Source: Myotis daubentonii
Lineage: Eukaryota; Chordata; Mammalia; Chiroptera; Vespertilionidae
Length of the DNA: 64,000 nt
NCBI RefSeq assembly: GCF_963259705.1
Contig: NC_081841.1
Coordinates: forward strand, 116,941,033-117,005,032
Direction: 5' to 3'
The translations under genes were made by a program, and so were the position numbers. The notes under the pieces are model-generated. The model ran no database searches. It had not been told where the DNA came from and was given only the letters and a program-made list of their open reading frames with translations. Shown piece after piece: positions 1 to 10,665 of this stretch. The first letter of the stretch is position 1. Each line of letters opens with the position of its first letter.

Positions 1-868
1 GGGCTTATTCTGTGCCCAGAAGGAGTGATAAAGTCATCATGCTCCATGTCAGGAAGACAAGGCTGCTGGTGTCAGCTGGCTTTGAGACCCCACTTCTATT
101 CATTTATTCAGCAAACATGGGTGCCAGGCACCATGTGAAGCCCACTGTGGGTGATGTAGAGATGCAAGGCTCCACTTGAAACTTCTCATCCTATAAGAAA
201 AGTAAGACACAGTCCAACTACTGTGATCCAGGGTAGAGAGTCCATAATGTGTGAGAGGGTAGATGCTGAGCAAGTGTCAAGAGAGGTGCTGTAGATCTCA
301 TCAGATGTTGGGCCTTATGGAAGAAGGATTCAGGCATGGGGAGTCTGGGTAGGGGACAACACAAGCAGGACACCACACACTCCTCTATTGGCTCCACAAA
401 GACTTGTTGAGTGCCTGTCACCAGGTGGGGACCAGCCTTTAGAGAAATTGGTGTGTGTGGACTGGGAAGGAAGAGGATGAATCATTCTAGGATGGGAAAT
501 GGGGTCTTTGAGACTCACTCCTGGGTATGGGACCTTACAAGGGTTCTGGTCAAAGTTGGGAATGAGCCAAGTCTCCTCTCCTCAAAAATGAAGGGGTATA
601 ACTTCATGTTTCCAGCACTAAGATTCTCTGCTCCTTTGATTCTGGGGCATGCTGGGAAAGCCATCAGTAACTTTCAAAGGATAAATGTCCTGAGGCTGTG
701 GACAGCAATCAAACCACCTCAAGAGAATGTTAGGAAGGGAGGAGAAAGAGACCACTAGAATAATGGTGGGCTCTAATTACTAACCAGGGGGTGGGGAAAG
801 CAGTCAGAGTAAGGGTGCTGGTCCAGCACCCAGAGGAGATGGGTGATAATGGAGCCTCTCCACAATAG
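1..868. other. Left flank / intron upstream of first visible protease exon
   Basis: No coding exon is convincing here. The earlier exons of the serine protease (signal peptide, activation site, catalytic His) were looked for and not seen, so they should lie left of the window. A stretch near 100-240 looks like an old dispersed mammalian repeat (sequence like 'ttattcagcaaacatgggtg' followed by 'gccaggcacc'), but the family cannot be named with confidence. Confidence 0.4.
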
Positions 869-1143
869 GTCCCATGAGCCATCAGACTACAAGATCCTGC
901 TAGGGTACCATAAGCTACAGCATCCCACCGAGCACAGCCTGCAGATGACAGTATACCGAGTCATCATCCACGATGATTTTAATAAGCGCTACATCATGGG
1001 GAGTGACATCGCATTATTGCAACTACATAGGTCTGTGAATTTTACTTCCCATATCCTCCCTGCCTGCCTCCCAGAGCCTAATGCAACGTTGCCCCCTCAT
1101 ACCTCTTGCTGGATAACTGGCTGGGGAATGATCACTGAAGAAG
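869..1143 (+). CDS. Protease exon with catalytic Asp102
   Basis: The acceptor AG is at 867-868 (weak pyrimidine tract) and the donor GTGAGT follows 1143. The 275-base length is usual for this exon in S1 proteases. It encodes from roughly HEPSDYKILLGYHKLQ to WGMITEE and ends one base into a codon. Asp102 sits in GSDIALLQL, and the disulfide cysteines of ACLP and CWITGWG are kept. Confidence 0.85.
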
Positions 1144-2853
1144 GTGAGTAGGATAGGGGAGATGAGGAGAGTGAGGCTGAGGAAGAGGGGGGTGCAGTGG
1201 CCACCATGGGGCCCTGACAGCCTGTCCTAAAACTTCAAGTTTTCTTTAGTTCATTGTTCAAATAAATCTGAGTGTCTCTAACTTTTGGAAGCAGGAACTT
1301 GAGCCATTCAGGATTCCACCCTGATTCCCAGGTCCTCCTTGGGTCAGGCTCCTTCAGAGCTTGCTTTGTCAAACACCTCTTGAAATCCTACTGCCACAGA
1401 AGGTACTTGGGCAGCAGTCAGGAAATGAAGCAGGCCTGCTCTCTGGTATGGGTGGTGGAATTGAACATTTATAGCTTTTACCTCTGTGAACTTCACTTCT
1501 CTTTATTCTAACTGAAGTAAAAGTTGCCCATTCTGCCTGCTTGCTGGGCTTGTATATTTTTAGATGGAGAAAAGAGAAATGTTGGGGAAATATTTTTGCA
1601 CAGGGATGAATGCTTTTGTTTTAAACATAACATTGAGTGAAAAAATAGGATGTAAATTTGGCAGAACATCTCAGTGAAGGCGTTGGGGACAGGACTTTCT
1701 TTGCTGTGCAGGCCAGTGCCAGTATCCCTGCTCCTGTCTACTTCCAACATTTCCAAAGACACCCTCCTGGGATGGACTCATTAAGAACCACTGGCATACC
1801 AAACAAGATTCTCCAAGCTGGTCAGAGTATGGGAGTTGGGGAATGAAGTGAAGTGAGCTGCCACCAGGACAGGGAGCAGCTGCCATCAAAGAGGGACTCA
1901 ATTGTCTTTCTCCCTCCACTCCATCCACCCCCAGACTGCAGTTGCTGGTCTGGGCTGCCCCTGAGAACATGTGAGGGCCGTACACAAGTCATACTCCATA
2001 GGAGTGCTTGGTCACTGTAACACTGTGCTGCCTCATGAGAACACCAGGTCAGATCTGTGAGCAGTGTCTGGAAATAGAATCTACAGGAAAGGTGTCCACA
2101 AACCAGATGCTCCTTGAGGCAAGGCCATGTTTTATTTGTCATACCACCTAACCCCATCTAGCATCTGCTAGGTATATCACTGCTACTCCTTGACCAAGCC
2201 AGGACTCATAGCTTCCACCCTCTGTGCCTCTACTTCTGGCCCCACATAGCAGCCAGATTAATTGTTCTTAAAATCTAAGTAGACCCTTCAGTGGTTTCCC
2301 AGTACAGTTAGAATGAAATCCAAACTTCACAACCTGGTGAGGAGGCCTTGCTTGCCCTGGATCCTGCTATGACTGCCTAATTTTTTTCACCCCCATAACA
2401 ACCACACTGACCTCCATCCTGGTCCTTCCAACTGTATGCTGCTCACTTTTGCTCTCTTGTCTGCCTTGAACATTTCCATGCCCCCGCCCCCACTCTTTAC
2501 ACATCCTCTGAGAGGCTTCCTCAACCTTCTTAGCCAGAATGGTGACCTCTTCTTCAGCAGACAGGTTAGAGAGGCAGCTGGCTTCTCCCCCAGGCTCCAC
2601 CTCATATCTGACCAAACTATCACTCCCCTGCAGAGTTCCTGCCTCCACCTTCACAACTGCAGGAGGGGGAGGTTGGCATCATGGACAACGAGGTCTGTAA
2701 AATTTATTTCCAATCGCCAGACACCGGTAAATACTCTCTACACGAGGATATGGTGTGTGCCGGGGACCTCATTACCGGAAAGTCCATCTGCCGAGTAAGT
2801 AAGACCAGCTCCATATCTTCAGTCGGGGCTATCTCTCCTCTCCTGTGGCATCT

Positions 2854-2902
<49 letters not shown>

Positions 2903-4881
2903 AGCCTCTTGTTTTTTTCTTTTTTACCCACCCCAGTTAGAAGTGTCAGAGCCAAAGGACAGAAGCCACTATAGAGTCCACTCCAGGGGTGGGCAAACTT
3001 TTTGACTCGAGGGCCACAATGGGTTCTTAAACTGGACTGGAGGGCCGGAACAAAAGCATGGATGGAGTGTTTGTGTGAACTAATATAAATTCAAAGTAAA
3101 CATCATTACATAAAAGGGTACGGTCTTTTTTTTTTTTTTTTTTAGTTTTTTTCATTTCAAACGGGCCGGATCTGGCCCACGGGCCGTAGCTTGCCCACGG
3201 CTGGTCCACCCCATCTGTTTTCTTCATTTTTTAAAAGAGCTTTGTTGAAGTACAGCATTCATAGGAAAGGGCACCATTTATAAGTGTGCCATCTGATGCA
3301 TTTTAGAAACTGATACACTCCTGGAACCAGCACCCAAAGGGTCCTCCTTATACCCCTATCTTGTCAATTAACTCCCCCCAGCTAACCCTGGCCTGGCTTC
3401 TTTAAGCACCATAAAATAGTGTCAGAGCTTCTATACATGGAATCATACAGGACACATTCTCATTGGGTCTCTTTCAGTCAGTGTTATGTTTGTAAGATTT
3501 ATTCATCTGGTGTGTGGTTTATATTATCTTGTTGCTGAATAGTGTTCCACTGTGTGAATATAGTATCACTTTATTTATCCATTCTAGTGTTGGTGGCATT
3601 TAGGTAGTTTCCACATGAGACCATTACAAATAGCACTCTGTGAACATCCTAGTGCATGTATATTGGTGCACATGGGTTCACACTTTGGTTGGGTATAACC
3701 TGGGAGCAGAATTACTGAGCCATATAATAGGTACATGTTCTTCTCATAAATGCTGTAGGGCAGATTTCCAACCTGTGTGTACCAATTAGACTCCTACAGC
3801 AGGTAAAAGTTCAGGTTGCTCTACATTGCCACCAGTACTTTATGTGGTCCACAATTTTCATTTTAAACATTGCACATGATTTTTAATTTGCATTTCTCTG
3901 GTGAATGATGAAGATAAGCATTTTTTATATGTGTATTGCCTTTTTGTACAGTATATATTCAAGTTTTTTGCCATTAGTTCTATGGGATCTTCTGTCTTTC
4001 CTATTGAATTGGCTATTATGGATTTATGTATTATGAATGTCTTCTCTCATTCTGTGCAATATTTCCATTTTATGGGGGAGAAACTGAGGCTCAGAGAGGG
4101 AAGTAGATAGTCCAATGCAAGGTAGTGAGACCACAGTCAAACTTGGAGAAACCATGCCCTCCTTTGGAACTGTGGCCACTACAGGCTTCCTCCTACAGTC
4201 TTCTCTCCCTCTCTTGCACCTTCTTTCCAGCTCTTTCTCTCTCTCCTTGGCCATCTCCAAACAGCTCAGATATATACTACCATGATTCCCACCTTAAAAC
4301 ACCTTATGTGCATCTTCTCTCCTCCCCCAACCCCCTGCCCACTATCCTGATTCTCAGACCACTGTCCCAGCAGGGCTCACCACAGGGCTGTTGGCACTTG
4401 CCCTCTCTTGCTTCCACATTTCTCCTTCTCACCTCAGCCCATCCCATGAAGCTTTTGTGCCCCTCTCTCTCTTTCATAGCGCTGCTATCCAACATCAGAC
4501 CTCCTTCCCCTGTGGTGCTCAGCAGCATACCTTAGTGCTTCCCTCCGACTCCAAGGGTGGCTCTTCCTGTGTCTCATGCTCTTCTCCTCTTTCTGACCTC
4601 CACACACCAAGGAGCCACCACTCAGCACTCATTCTGGCTTCTTGGATTGCTCCATTTTTTTTTTTAGATGGAGATAAGGGTTAGATATTGCCAGTCCTGG
4701 GCCTAACCATTTCTTGTCTGTCTCCATAAACCTTTCTGCTACAGTAGTTCCTTGAATGGTCTCCCTCTGCTGATTCATGCCCTGCTACTGGCTGTGCTCA
4801 CCCAGTCTCAGAACCATCCTACCATTCTTTTAGAATCTGTATCAGGTCACATCACTTCCCTGCTAAGTGTCATTTAGTGTT

Positions 4882-4934
<53 letters not shown>

Positions 4935-5850
4935 GCTCATGAGGGCTAGCCCTTCCACTGCTCAACCTCCCCCACACCAAGCACAGTGGCTACCTCTGCC
5001 TGCACCTCGCAGAGCCAGGCCTTGCTCATTCCTCCAGTCTTAGTTCAGAGAAGCTCTCGGATGGCCCAGTTAGAGCAGCCCTTTTCTATCCACTGGATGC
5101 TTTTGTTCCACATCTTGCATCTGAATATATGTGATATATTGTCTGTGTCTGTGTTGTATGCCACCTCTCTATGTCCTGCATATACAGGGTTCTCAGTCAT
5201 GTTTATTCAACAGAAGGCTGGAGGGGTACTGTGTTTCTTTGGTTCCCACTTTTTGGCCTATAAGATAAAAGCATTATGCCTACCTGCCTTGAAGTCTTGC
5301 ACTTGAGCCCCCAGAATTATTCTAGAAGGCCAGTGGTTCTCAACCTTCTGGCCCTTTAAATATAGTTCCTCATGTTGTGACCCAACCATAAAATTATTTT
5401 CGTTGCTACTTCATAACTGTAATGTTGCTACTGTTATGAATCGTTATGTAAATATCTGATATGCAGGATGGTCTTAGGCAACCCCTGTGAAAGGGTCGTT
5501 CGACTGCCAAAGGGGTCACGACCCACAGGTTGAGAACCGCTGTCTTAGGCTGTCCTGCAATTCCAACCACCCTCCCGCCTGGGCACGGGCATCCCCTCTT
5601 TTCCTCTGAGCATATCTAACAGATTAGCATTTTCTAAAGAAGCTCAACTAAGAAATTGAGAAAAAACTAAAGACCTTAATAAGGCAAAATCAAAGGCACA
5701 GGTGGGTTCAGTACCTGGCTGAGGATTTAGCCAGAGGTCTGCAGGCCAAGCCCCCAGGCCTGCCATAAGCTGCCCCTTGGAACCTCAGATGATACCTTCT
5801 CCCACATAGAGCCAGGAGGGCAAGAGGGCTGCCAGAGGTCTCCATGAGCA

Positions 5851-5905
<55 letters not shown>

Positions 5906-7419
5906 TTTTATTGATATCAGAGAGGAAGGGAGAAGGAGAGAGAGATAGAAACATCAATGATGAGAGAGAATCATTGATTGGCTGCCTCCTACACACCTCA
6001 CACTGGGGATCGAGCCCGCAATGCAGGCATGTGCCCTGACCAGGAATTGAATCTTGACCTCCTGGTTCAGGTTGTTGCTCAACCATTGAGCCACACCAGC
6101 TGGGCTCCATGTGCATTCTTATAGGTCTACTATAGGCCTGGTGCACAAAATTTGTGCACTGGATGGGGGGTCCCTTCAGCCTAGCCTACACCCTCCCCAA
6201 TTTGGGACCCTTCGGGGGATGTCTGACTGCTGGTTTAGACCCTATCCCTGGATCATCCCTCGGACAGCTCTCTCACAATCCTGGACTGCTGGCTCCTAAT
6301 TGCTCACCTGCTTGCCTGCCTGGTCACCCCTAACTGCCCCCCGTTGCTGGCCTGGTCACCCCCAACTGCCCCCTCCCTGCTGGCCTGGTCACTCCTAACT
6401 GCCCCCCCACTGACCTGGTCTCCCCCAATTGCCCCCCCTCTGCCATCCTGGTCACCTCTTACTGCCCTGCCTGCTAGCCTAGTTGATCCCAACTGTCCCC
6501 CTCTGCTGGCCTGGTTGCCCCTAACTGCCCTCCTCTGTTGGCCTGGTTGCCTCTCACAGCCCCCCCCCCACTGGCCTGGTCGCCCCACACAGTCTGCTTG
6601 TTCAGTTGTTTGGTCATCCCTCACTAACCCCCCTGCGGTCCTGGTCGCCCCATGCAGCCTGCTTGTTCAGTCATTTGGTCGTCCCTCACTAGCGCCCCTG
6701 TGGGCCTGGTTGCCCCATGCAGCCTGCTTGTTCAGTCATTTGGTCGTCCTTCACTAAGCCCTGTGCTGGCCTGGTCATAGGCAGCCATCTTGTGAGGGAG
6801 TGAGGGTCAATTTGCATATTGCCTCTTTATTATATAGGATGACTGCCAGTGTGGAGGGATGCTCAGGGTCTCTTCCGAAACTTTGTGAAATAAGCTCCAG
6901 GCCCCACCCTAGATTTTTTTTTTTACCCAGGAGGTCTGTAGTGGGACCCTGTGTTTGGACTTTTCAAATTGCCCAAGTGATTCTGATTAGAACAACTTAA
7001 GTATAACCCCATCTTGATACAGGCCTCCTAAACTCCACTCTAGTGGAGGACAAGGGTTAGTCTCTTTACACTGCCTAAAGAAAGTATGCCCTCTTTTTCC
7101 TCAGGGAGATTCTGGAGGTCCCCTTGTCTGCAAGCTGAACAATACCTGGTTTCTGATGGGGCTATCCAGCTGGAGCTTGGCTTGCCACCAGCCCATAAGC
7201 CCCAGCGTCTTCACCAGACTCACCTACTTCTCCAGCTGGATCAGTGAGAAGCAGGAAGCCTCACCAAATCCTGATCCTTCTTCTGCTCCTCCTCAGAGCA
7301 AACCTCCTGCTTTGGATGACTTTAATTCCCTGGGCACTGTTCACAAGCCCAGGAGCTGCACAACCCTTGTGTTTTCACAGACCTTTCCTCTGCTGCTGAT
7401 TTCCCTCAGGGCTCTGTGA
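869..7419 (+). CDS. Trypsin-fold (S1) serine protease, 3' three exons; PRSS39/PRSS40 (TESP)-like
   Basis: Three exons join in phase: 869-1143, 2634-2794 and 7105-7419, about 249 residues ending in TGA. In order they show the catalytic Asp102 motif (GSDIALLQL), PACLPEPN, CWITGWG, the VCAGD and SICR cysteines, the catalytic Ser in GDSGGPLVC, and SPSVFTRL near the barrel end. By chymotrypsin numbering residue 189 is Ser, 216 Ser and 226 Ser, so the pocket is not trypsin-like. Sequons NFT, NAT and NNT are present. After the protease domain comes a Pro/Ser-rich stretch of about 55 residues and a hydrophobic tail (LVFSQTFPLLLISLRAL), which suggests a GPI signal or membrane anchor. The His57 exon is outside the window. 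Layout and sequence recall testis-expressed PRSS39/PRSS40 proteins (from memory, unverified); another PRSS paralogue is possible. No stop or frameshift is visible. Confidence 0.82.
1144..2633 (+). other. Protease intron with old repeat remains
   Basis: Bounded by GTGAGT and CCCCTGCAG. About 2260-2620 resembles an old L2-type LINE 3' region (text around 'gtttcccagtacagttagaa' and 'gaaatccaaacttcac'). No young insertion is seen, and open frames here look incidental. Confidence 0.5.
2634..2794 (+). CDS. Protease exon preceding the catalytic-Ser exon
   Basis: Acceptor CCCCTGCAG ends at 2633 and donor GTAAGT begins at 2795. The exon supplies two bases to the codon split by the previous intron, then 53 codons, from LPPPSQLQEGEVGIMDNEVC to TGKSICR. 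The next exon opens with GDSGGP, the standard S1 boundary. A second AG at 2660-2661 would delete conserved residues and break phase, so the upstream acceptor was chosen. Confidence 0.87.
2856..2899 (+). repeat. (CT)n microsatellite
   Basis: About 22 uninterrupted CT units lie in the intron some 60 bases after the splice donor, followed by a T-rich stretch. Confidence 0.95.
2984..3203. mobile_element. hAT MITE with CAGGGGTGGGCAAACT ends
   Basis: A 220-base non-autonomous DNA transposon. The left end starts CAGGGGTGGGCAAACT; the right end, reverse complemented, starts CAGCCGTGGGCAAGCT. An 8-base target duplication flanks it: GTCCACTC (2976-2983) and GTCCACCC (3204-3211), 7 of 8 matching. Inverted ends plus an 8-base duplication indicate hAT. 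It carries no open frame and contains a T18 run near 3126. Confidence 0.88.
3215..3990 (-). mobile_element. Old LINE-1 3' fragment
   Basis: Reads as the reverse complement of the ORF2 end and 3' region of an old mammalian LINE-1 (antisense landmarks 'gaatagtgttccactgtgtg', 'ttatttatccattctagtgt', 'tttgcatttctctggtgaat'). It is highly diverged with no frame left. Limits are approximate. Confidence 0.7.
4062..4140 (-). repeat. MIR SINE fragment
   Basis: The segment 'gagaaactgaggctcagaga' followed by 'gggaag' is the antisense core of MIR, an ancient tRNA-derived SINE of mammals. Confidence 0.65.
4141..5330. other. Intron: old L2-like DNA and a (CA)n run
   Basis: No exon is seen. About 4835-4885 and 4940-5080 resemble an L2-type LINE ('gtcacatcacttccctgcta', 'ccttgctcattcctccagtc'). 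A (CA)n microsatellite occupies 4887-4933. Confidence 0.45.
5331..5542 (-). mobile_element. 212-bp hAT MITE related to the 3-kb hAT at 27937-30983
   Basis: The left end CAGTGGTTCTCAACC and right end GGTTGAGAACCGCTG form inverted repeats. Both terminal regions match the ends of the large element at 27937-30983, whose transposase-coding middle is missing, so this is an internal-deletion derivative in the opposite orientation. The right flank is TCTTAGGC (5543-5550) and the left TAGAAGGC (5323-5330), a decayed 8-base duplication. A transposase from the larger family presumably moved it (inference). Confidence 0.88.
5854..6104 (-). mobile_element. VES-type tRNA-derived SINE with expanded (TA)n tail
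   Basis: Antisense copy: the tRNA-like head is at the right (text 'ccattgagccacaccagctg') and the tail at the left. The tail has grown into a (TA)n run of about 48 bases (5854-5901). Flanks CTCCATGAGCATTC (5840-5853) and CTCCATGTGCATTC (6105-6118) are a 14-base target duplication with one mismatch, which places the TA run inside the SINE. Confidence 0.9.
6131..6839 (-). mobile_element. HeliBat-type Helitron with internal minisatellite
   Basis: On the minus strand it begins at 6839 with TCCTATATAATAAAGAGGCA and ends near 6131 with the hairpin GTGCACAAATTTTGTGCACC and a decayed CTAG. The middle (about 6300-6780) is a tandem array of roughly 33-37-base units built on 'ggcctggtcacccctaactg'. It has no transposase and is non-autonomous. 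It lies in the last protease intron. Confidence 0.88.
6840..7104 (+). other. 3' end of last protease intron
   Basis: Non-repetitive intron sequence ending in the tract CCCTCTTTTTCCTCAG before the catalytic-Ser exon. Nothing else is recognised. Confidence 0.6.
7105..7419 (+). CDS. Terminal protease exon with catalytic Ser195
   Basis: Begins GGA GAT TCT GGA GGT (GDSGG) right after CCTCAG and stays open for 104 codons to TGA at 7417-7419. It holds LVC (Cys201), SSWSLAC (residues 214-220), SPSVFTRL and the C-terminal helix (SSWISEK). A low-complexity Pro/Ser region and a hydrophobic end follow. Confidence 0.88.
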   Translation, partial: GDSGGPLVCKLNNTWFLMGLSSWSLACHQPISPSVFTRLTYFSSWISEKQEASPNPDPSSAPPQSKPPALDDFNSLGTVHKPRSCTTLVFSQTFPLLLISLRAL

Positions 7420-7553
7420 CAGACCACATGGTGCCCCTCTCAAGTTCTCACCCTCAAGCATGCCTGCTTTAGTGCCGATGGGCCCTGCATTCTCCTAAAT
7501 CTGTCTATCTCTGAGCTCTCCTGTCCACCCGAGGCCTGCTCTAGGACTGACAA

Positions 7554-7559
7554 AATAAA
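7554..7559 (+). terminator. Polyadenylation signal AATAAA of the protease gene
   Basis: AATAAA lies 135 bases after the stop codon, within 'gacaaaataaaaataa'. No other AATAAA precedes it in the 3' UTR. Confidence 0.75.
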
Positions 7560-7579
7560 AATAATTTAACAACTTCCTG

Positions 7580-8555
7580 CTCCTGTTTCTGATCTATCAG
7601 AGCTACACACCAACCCCACCCCATTGGGCTCCAAGCTCCTCAATACAGGAAGGTCTCCCTTCTCCCTGGACTGAGGTGGAGAAATACGTACTAAGACAAT
7701 GAGTGGCTGGCTGGCTGGCCATCTGGAGATGAGTCATTCTCCTCAGGAAGACTTCCAGAAGAGCTGACAGACTCAGAGGCCAGGGCCTCACCCTGTGAAG
7801 GAAATGGCATGCCCTAGGACCTATAGGGCACTGATGGCCAATATAATGGGAACAAAGTCCTCCTAGAGATGGACTCTGAGTTGAGGATGAAGAAGAATCT
7901 TCCAGGCCCAAAAGTCACAGAGGGTCTATTTGAAGTAGATTGTTCAGGGTCCCAGCCAGCAGTTTTCAGAGCTTTGCTCTAGGAACCAGCTCTTAGCCAA
8001 TCCCTCCATACCAATAGCCTTGTCCTCCACAAGTCTCCAGGGACCAGGCCCACCATCTCCTGTGGATTTGCCATAGCCTGCAGTGGTTGAGGGTTAGCTA
8101 ACCCAGTACTTGCTGATCCAGCACTGAATCCATAAGCCATGTCCTAAGCTGCCCCCTGCAAACATGTCTGGGTCATAGACTCTTTTTTTTTTTTTTTTTG
8201 AGTTTTCAACAGTTACAAATCTGAAGCCTCTGTTTGTTTACTAGTATTTCCTTTGTCTCTATAAAACAAAACCAACAATGTTTTTTTATTATTCTTGTGT
8301 TTATCAAAATGACACATGTTCACAAACAAGCTTATTTTTTATCTTTAAAAATTTTTATAAACATAAAGAAATAGAGAAAAATCAAGAATAACATAATAAA
8401 TACCTGTGGTCTCACCTTCCAGAATTACAAATCCTAACATATAGTCATTTTTGCTTCAGTTTTAAAGTAAAATTAAAGTTTCCTTTTGCTGATTCCATGC
8501 TTCTCCTTCCCTTCCCAGAGTCAACCAATGCAGATTTCCCATGTCTCCTTCAGAC
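7580..8555. other. Intergenic DNA, no gene recognised
   Basis: No exon with conserved motifs is seen. A T18 run is near 8184-8201 and an AT-rich stretch at 8260-8400. Confidence 0.4.
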
Positions 8556-8645
8556 CTAGCCATTCTCAGCCCTGGCTGCACATCAGGATCACCTGGCAAT
8601 ATCTGAAAAACCCCTGGTGCCTGGGTCTCATACCAGACAAACTGG
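8556..8645 (+). repeat. MER5-like hAT-Charlie MITE fragment
   Basis: The run 'ctggctgcacatcaggatca' followed by 'cctggc' and then 'gcctgggtctcataccagac' matches the well-known MER5A/B consensus by eye. Ends are missing. Confidence 0.72.
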
Positions 8646-8893
8646 GCCATAGACTCTTAATTAGTTAGCAGAACTCTCACAAGGGCCTCACAAACACAGC
8701 TCCCCACCCTTGACAATGTGGGAGCAACCCCCAGTTGTTGCAATGTCCAAAGTGCCATCAGGTATTCTGTGCAAATTCTTTCCAATCTTGTTGTCACCCA
8801 AATAGTCCAGACCCTCACCAGTAGGTGAGAACAGGTGAAGTCACATGCACACAGTCACCATCACCAGAATCTTGCTGGCTCTCAGCCCTATAC

Positions 8894-9616
8894 CAGGGGT
8901 GGGCAACCCCTGGCACGTGTGCCAAACATGGCACGCCAGTAACTTTTGCTGGCATGCAAAACCCTCTCTTATAATCTTCCATTTACAATTTTTTTCTTAA
9001 TATCAACTTTTTTATTTTTGAGATAAATTCAATGTAGGTGCATCTTAGATAAATAAATAATTTTACATAACAAGTTATCTTAAAGACCACAGACATGAAT
9101 TGACGAGAGAGAGGAAGAGCAATTTCTATGCATCTGCCTTAACTCTCCCTGCCTTCCTAGATCTGATCAGTGTTTTGGTTTCAGCCTTAGACACAACGGG
9201 TTTTCGTTGACAAGACAACCGCCTCACCTACTTATTCAAAATTTCACTCTATAAAAATGAAACCTTCTCTCTCACTTTGCCCACCAGTACTAACGAAAGG
9301 GGAATACATTTCTATGTTTCTCTCGGCAGCAAAAGTCCCACTGTTAATATCAAACAGAGTCATAAAGTTTTCTGTCGGACTATCAGTGTACATGTATACA
9401 TTAAAAAATAAATGTATTTTTCATCATCATATACTGTGTTTTTGTCGCTTGAATGAATTTTATTATTTCTTCAAGGTTCTTCACATACATACACCTTCAG
9501 AGATAACAAGTAGGCATAACATGTTCTCAAAAAATTAGGGTTGGCATGCAGAAGAATTTTGAGTCAGAGATTTTGCTGGTTTTTGCACCCACTCACAAAA
9601 AGGTTGCCCACCCCTT
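8894..9616. mobile_element. Non-autonomous hAT transposon, 723 bp
   Basis: The left end starts CAGGGGTGGGCAACCCCTGG; the right end reads GGTTGCCCACCCCTT. The duplication CCCTATAC (8886-8893) / CCCTATAT (9617-9624) matches 7 of 8 and fits the nnnTAnnn preference known for Buster-type hATs. Inner ends also pair (TTTTGCTGGCATGC region versus GGCATGC near 9543). The 93-codon open stretch inside shows no transposase motif. Confidence 0.87.
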
Positions 9617-10039
9617 CCCTATATCCCACATGCAGAGATTTTATTTCCAGCTCAGCAGTGTCTGGACGTGGGAAGAAAAGCATTCCTTCTCTCATGGTAA
9701 CCTCAGTTATGGGGCTGGTCAACATTTGGTCAGTTCATATTTGGAGCATTGGCCACCCGCTCTCCCTAGAATGGCCACTTTCCTTTCAACCCATGGTAGC
9801 CCTTATGCTGGATCCTTCTCATAGTGACCTCTGCCTGTTCATCAACAGCCATGCTTCTTTGTGGAGCATGGAGTGATGTGAGTGCTTGCCCCTTGATGGA
9901 GTTACTTGAGCACCCCTAACTCAGTGAAAGAGAATACATCTCCCGTCCACTCTGCAGATCTGCCAAATCACAGCTCTACTTCCCTGATGCCTGGAACAAA
10001 CCTCAATGCTCAGTACTTTTATCTAGGTTTGGTCTCTTT

Positions 10040-10130
10040 ACAGATCTGGACCCGAGGCCTAGCATGGTTAAGTAACTTGTCTGGTCACATGCGTAATAAA
10101 CAGAAGAATAAGAATTCTACCCAAATCTCT
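10040..10130 (-). repeat. MIR SINE fragment
   Basis: 'ggttaagtaacttgtctggt' followed by 'cacatg' is antisense MIR (consensus region read from memory). Confidence 0.65.
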
Positions 10131-10664
10131 TGAGAGAGCTCAGAGGTCTTTGTTGTTCCTTGTAATTCAAGCCATTCCCAGGTGCTTCAGGCCCTGACTA
10201 GCCCTCTCTCAGGCTTGAGCTAATGTGTCCAAAGTGTGGACAAGAATTCCTTCTGGTCAGTGGCAAGGAAAGACCCCAAATAACACGACTGAGGTCGGAG
10301 TGCAGAGTGGATCTGCAAGGTAGTGAATCTGGGCTAGAGGGTGGACTAGAAGTGGCCCCTGTAGTGGGTTTCATCAGGAGCTTCCAATGGGCTGTGGCTC
10401 CCACCCCAACATTAACCTGAATGAGTTGGGAGGTGAGAAGAAAATTTAGATTTCAGAAACCAAAATTAATGAGAAAAACCTGAAGAAAGAGGAGGTTATC
10501 ATGAAGTAATCTATAGCTGGGGGAGAAGGAAGGTCTGTAAGAAGGCCCACTCCCTATGCTCTGGTTCCTTCCCACCCCCACATTATCATAATAAATGCAG
10601 CCTGATACTTCTCAGGTGCCAATGTGTTGCAGTGTGATTATGTCAACTGTTGTGTAGGTCCCTT
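10131..10664. other. Intergenic DNA, nothing recognised
   Basis: Unique-looking sequence without a supported exon, repeat or RNA gene. Confidence 0.4.
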
Positions 10665-10665
10665 A

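Noticed and set aside
2436..2798. Longer plus-strand frame overlapping the protease exon
   Set aside because: It runs in a different frame from the exon for much of its length and through the intron; conserved protease residues start only after the acceptor at 2633.
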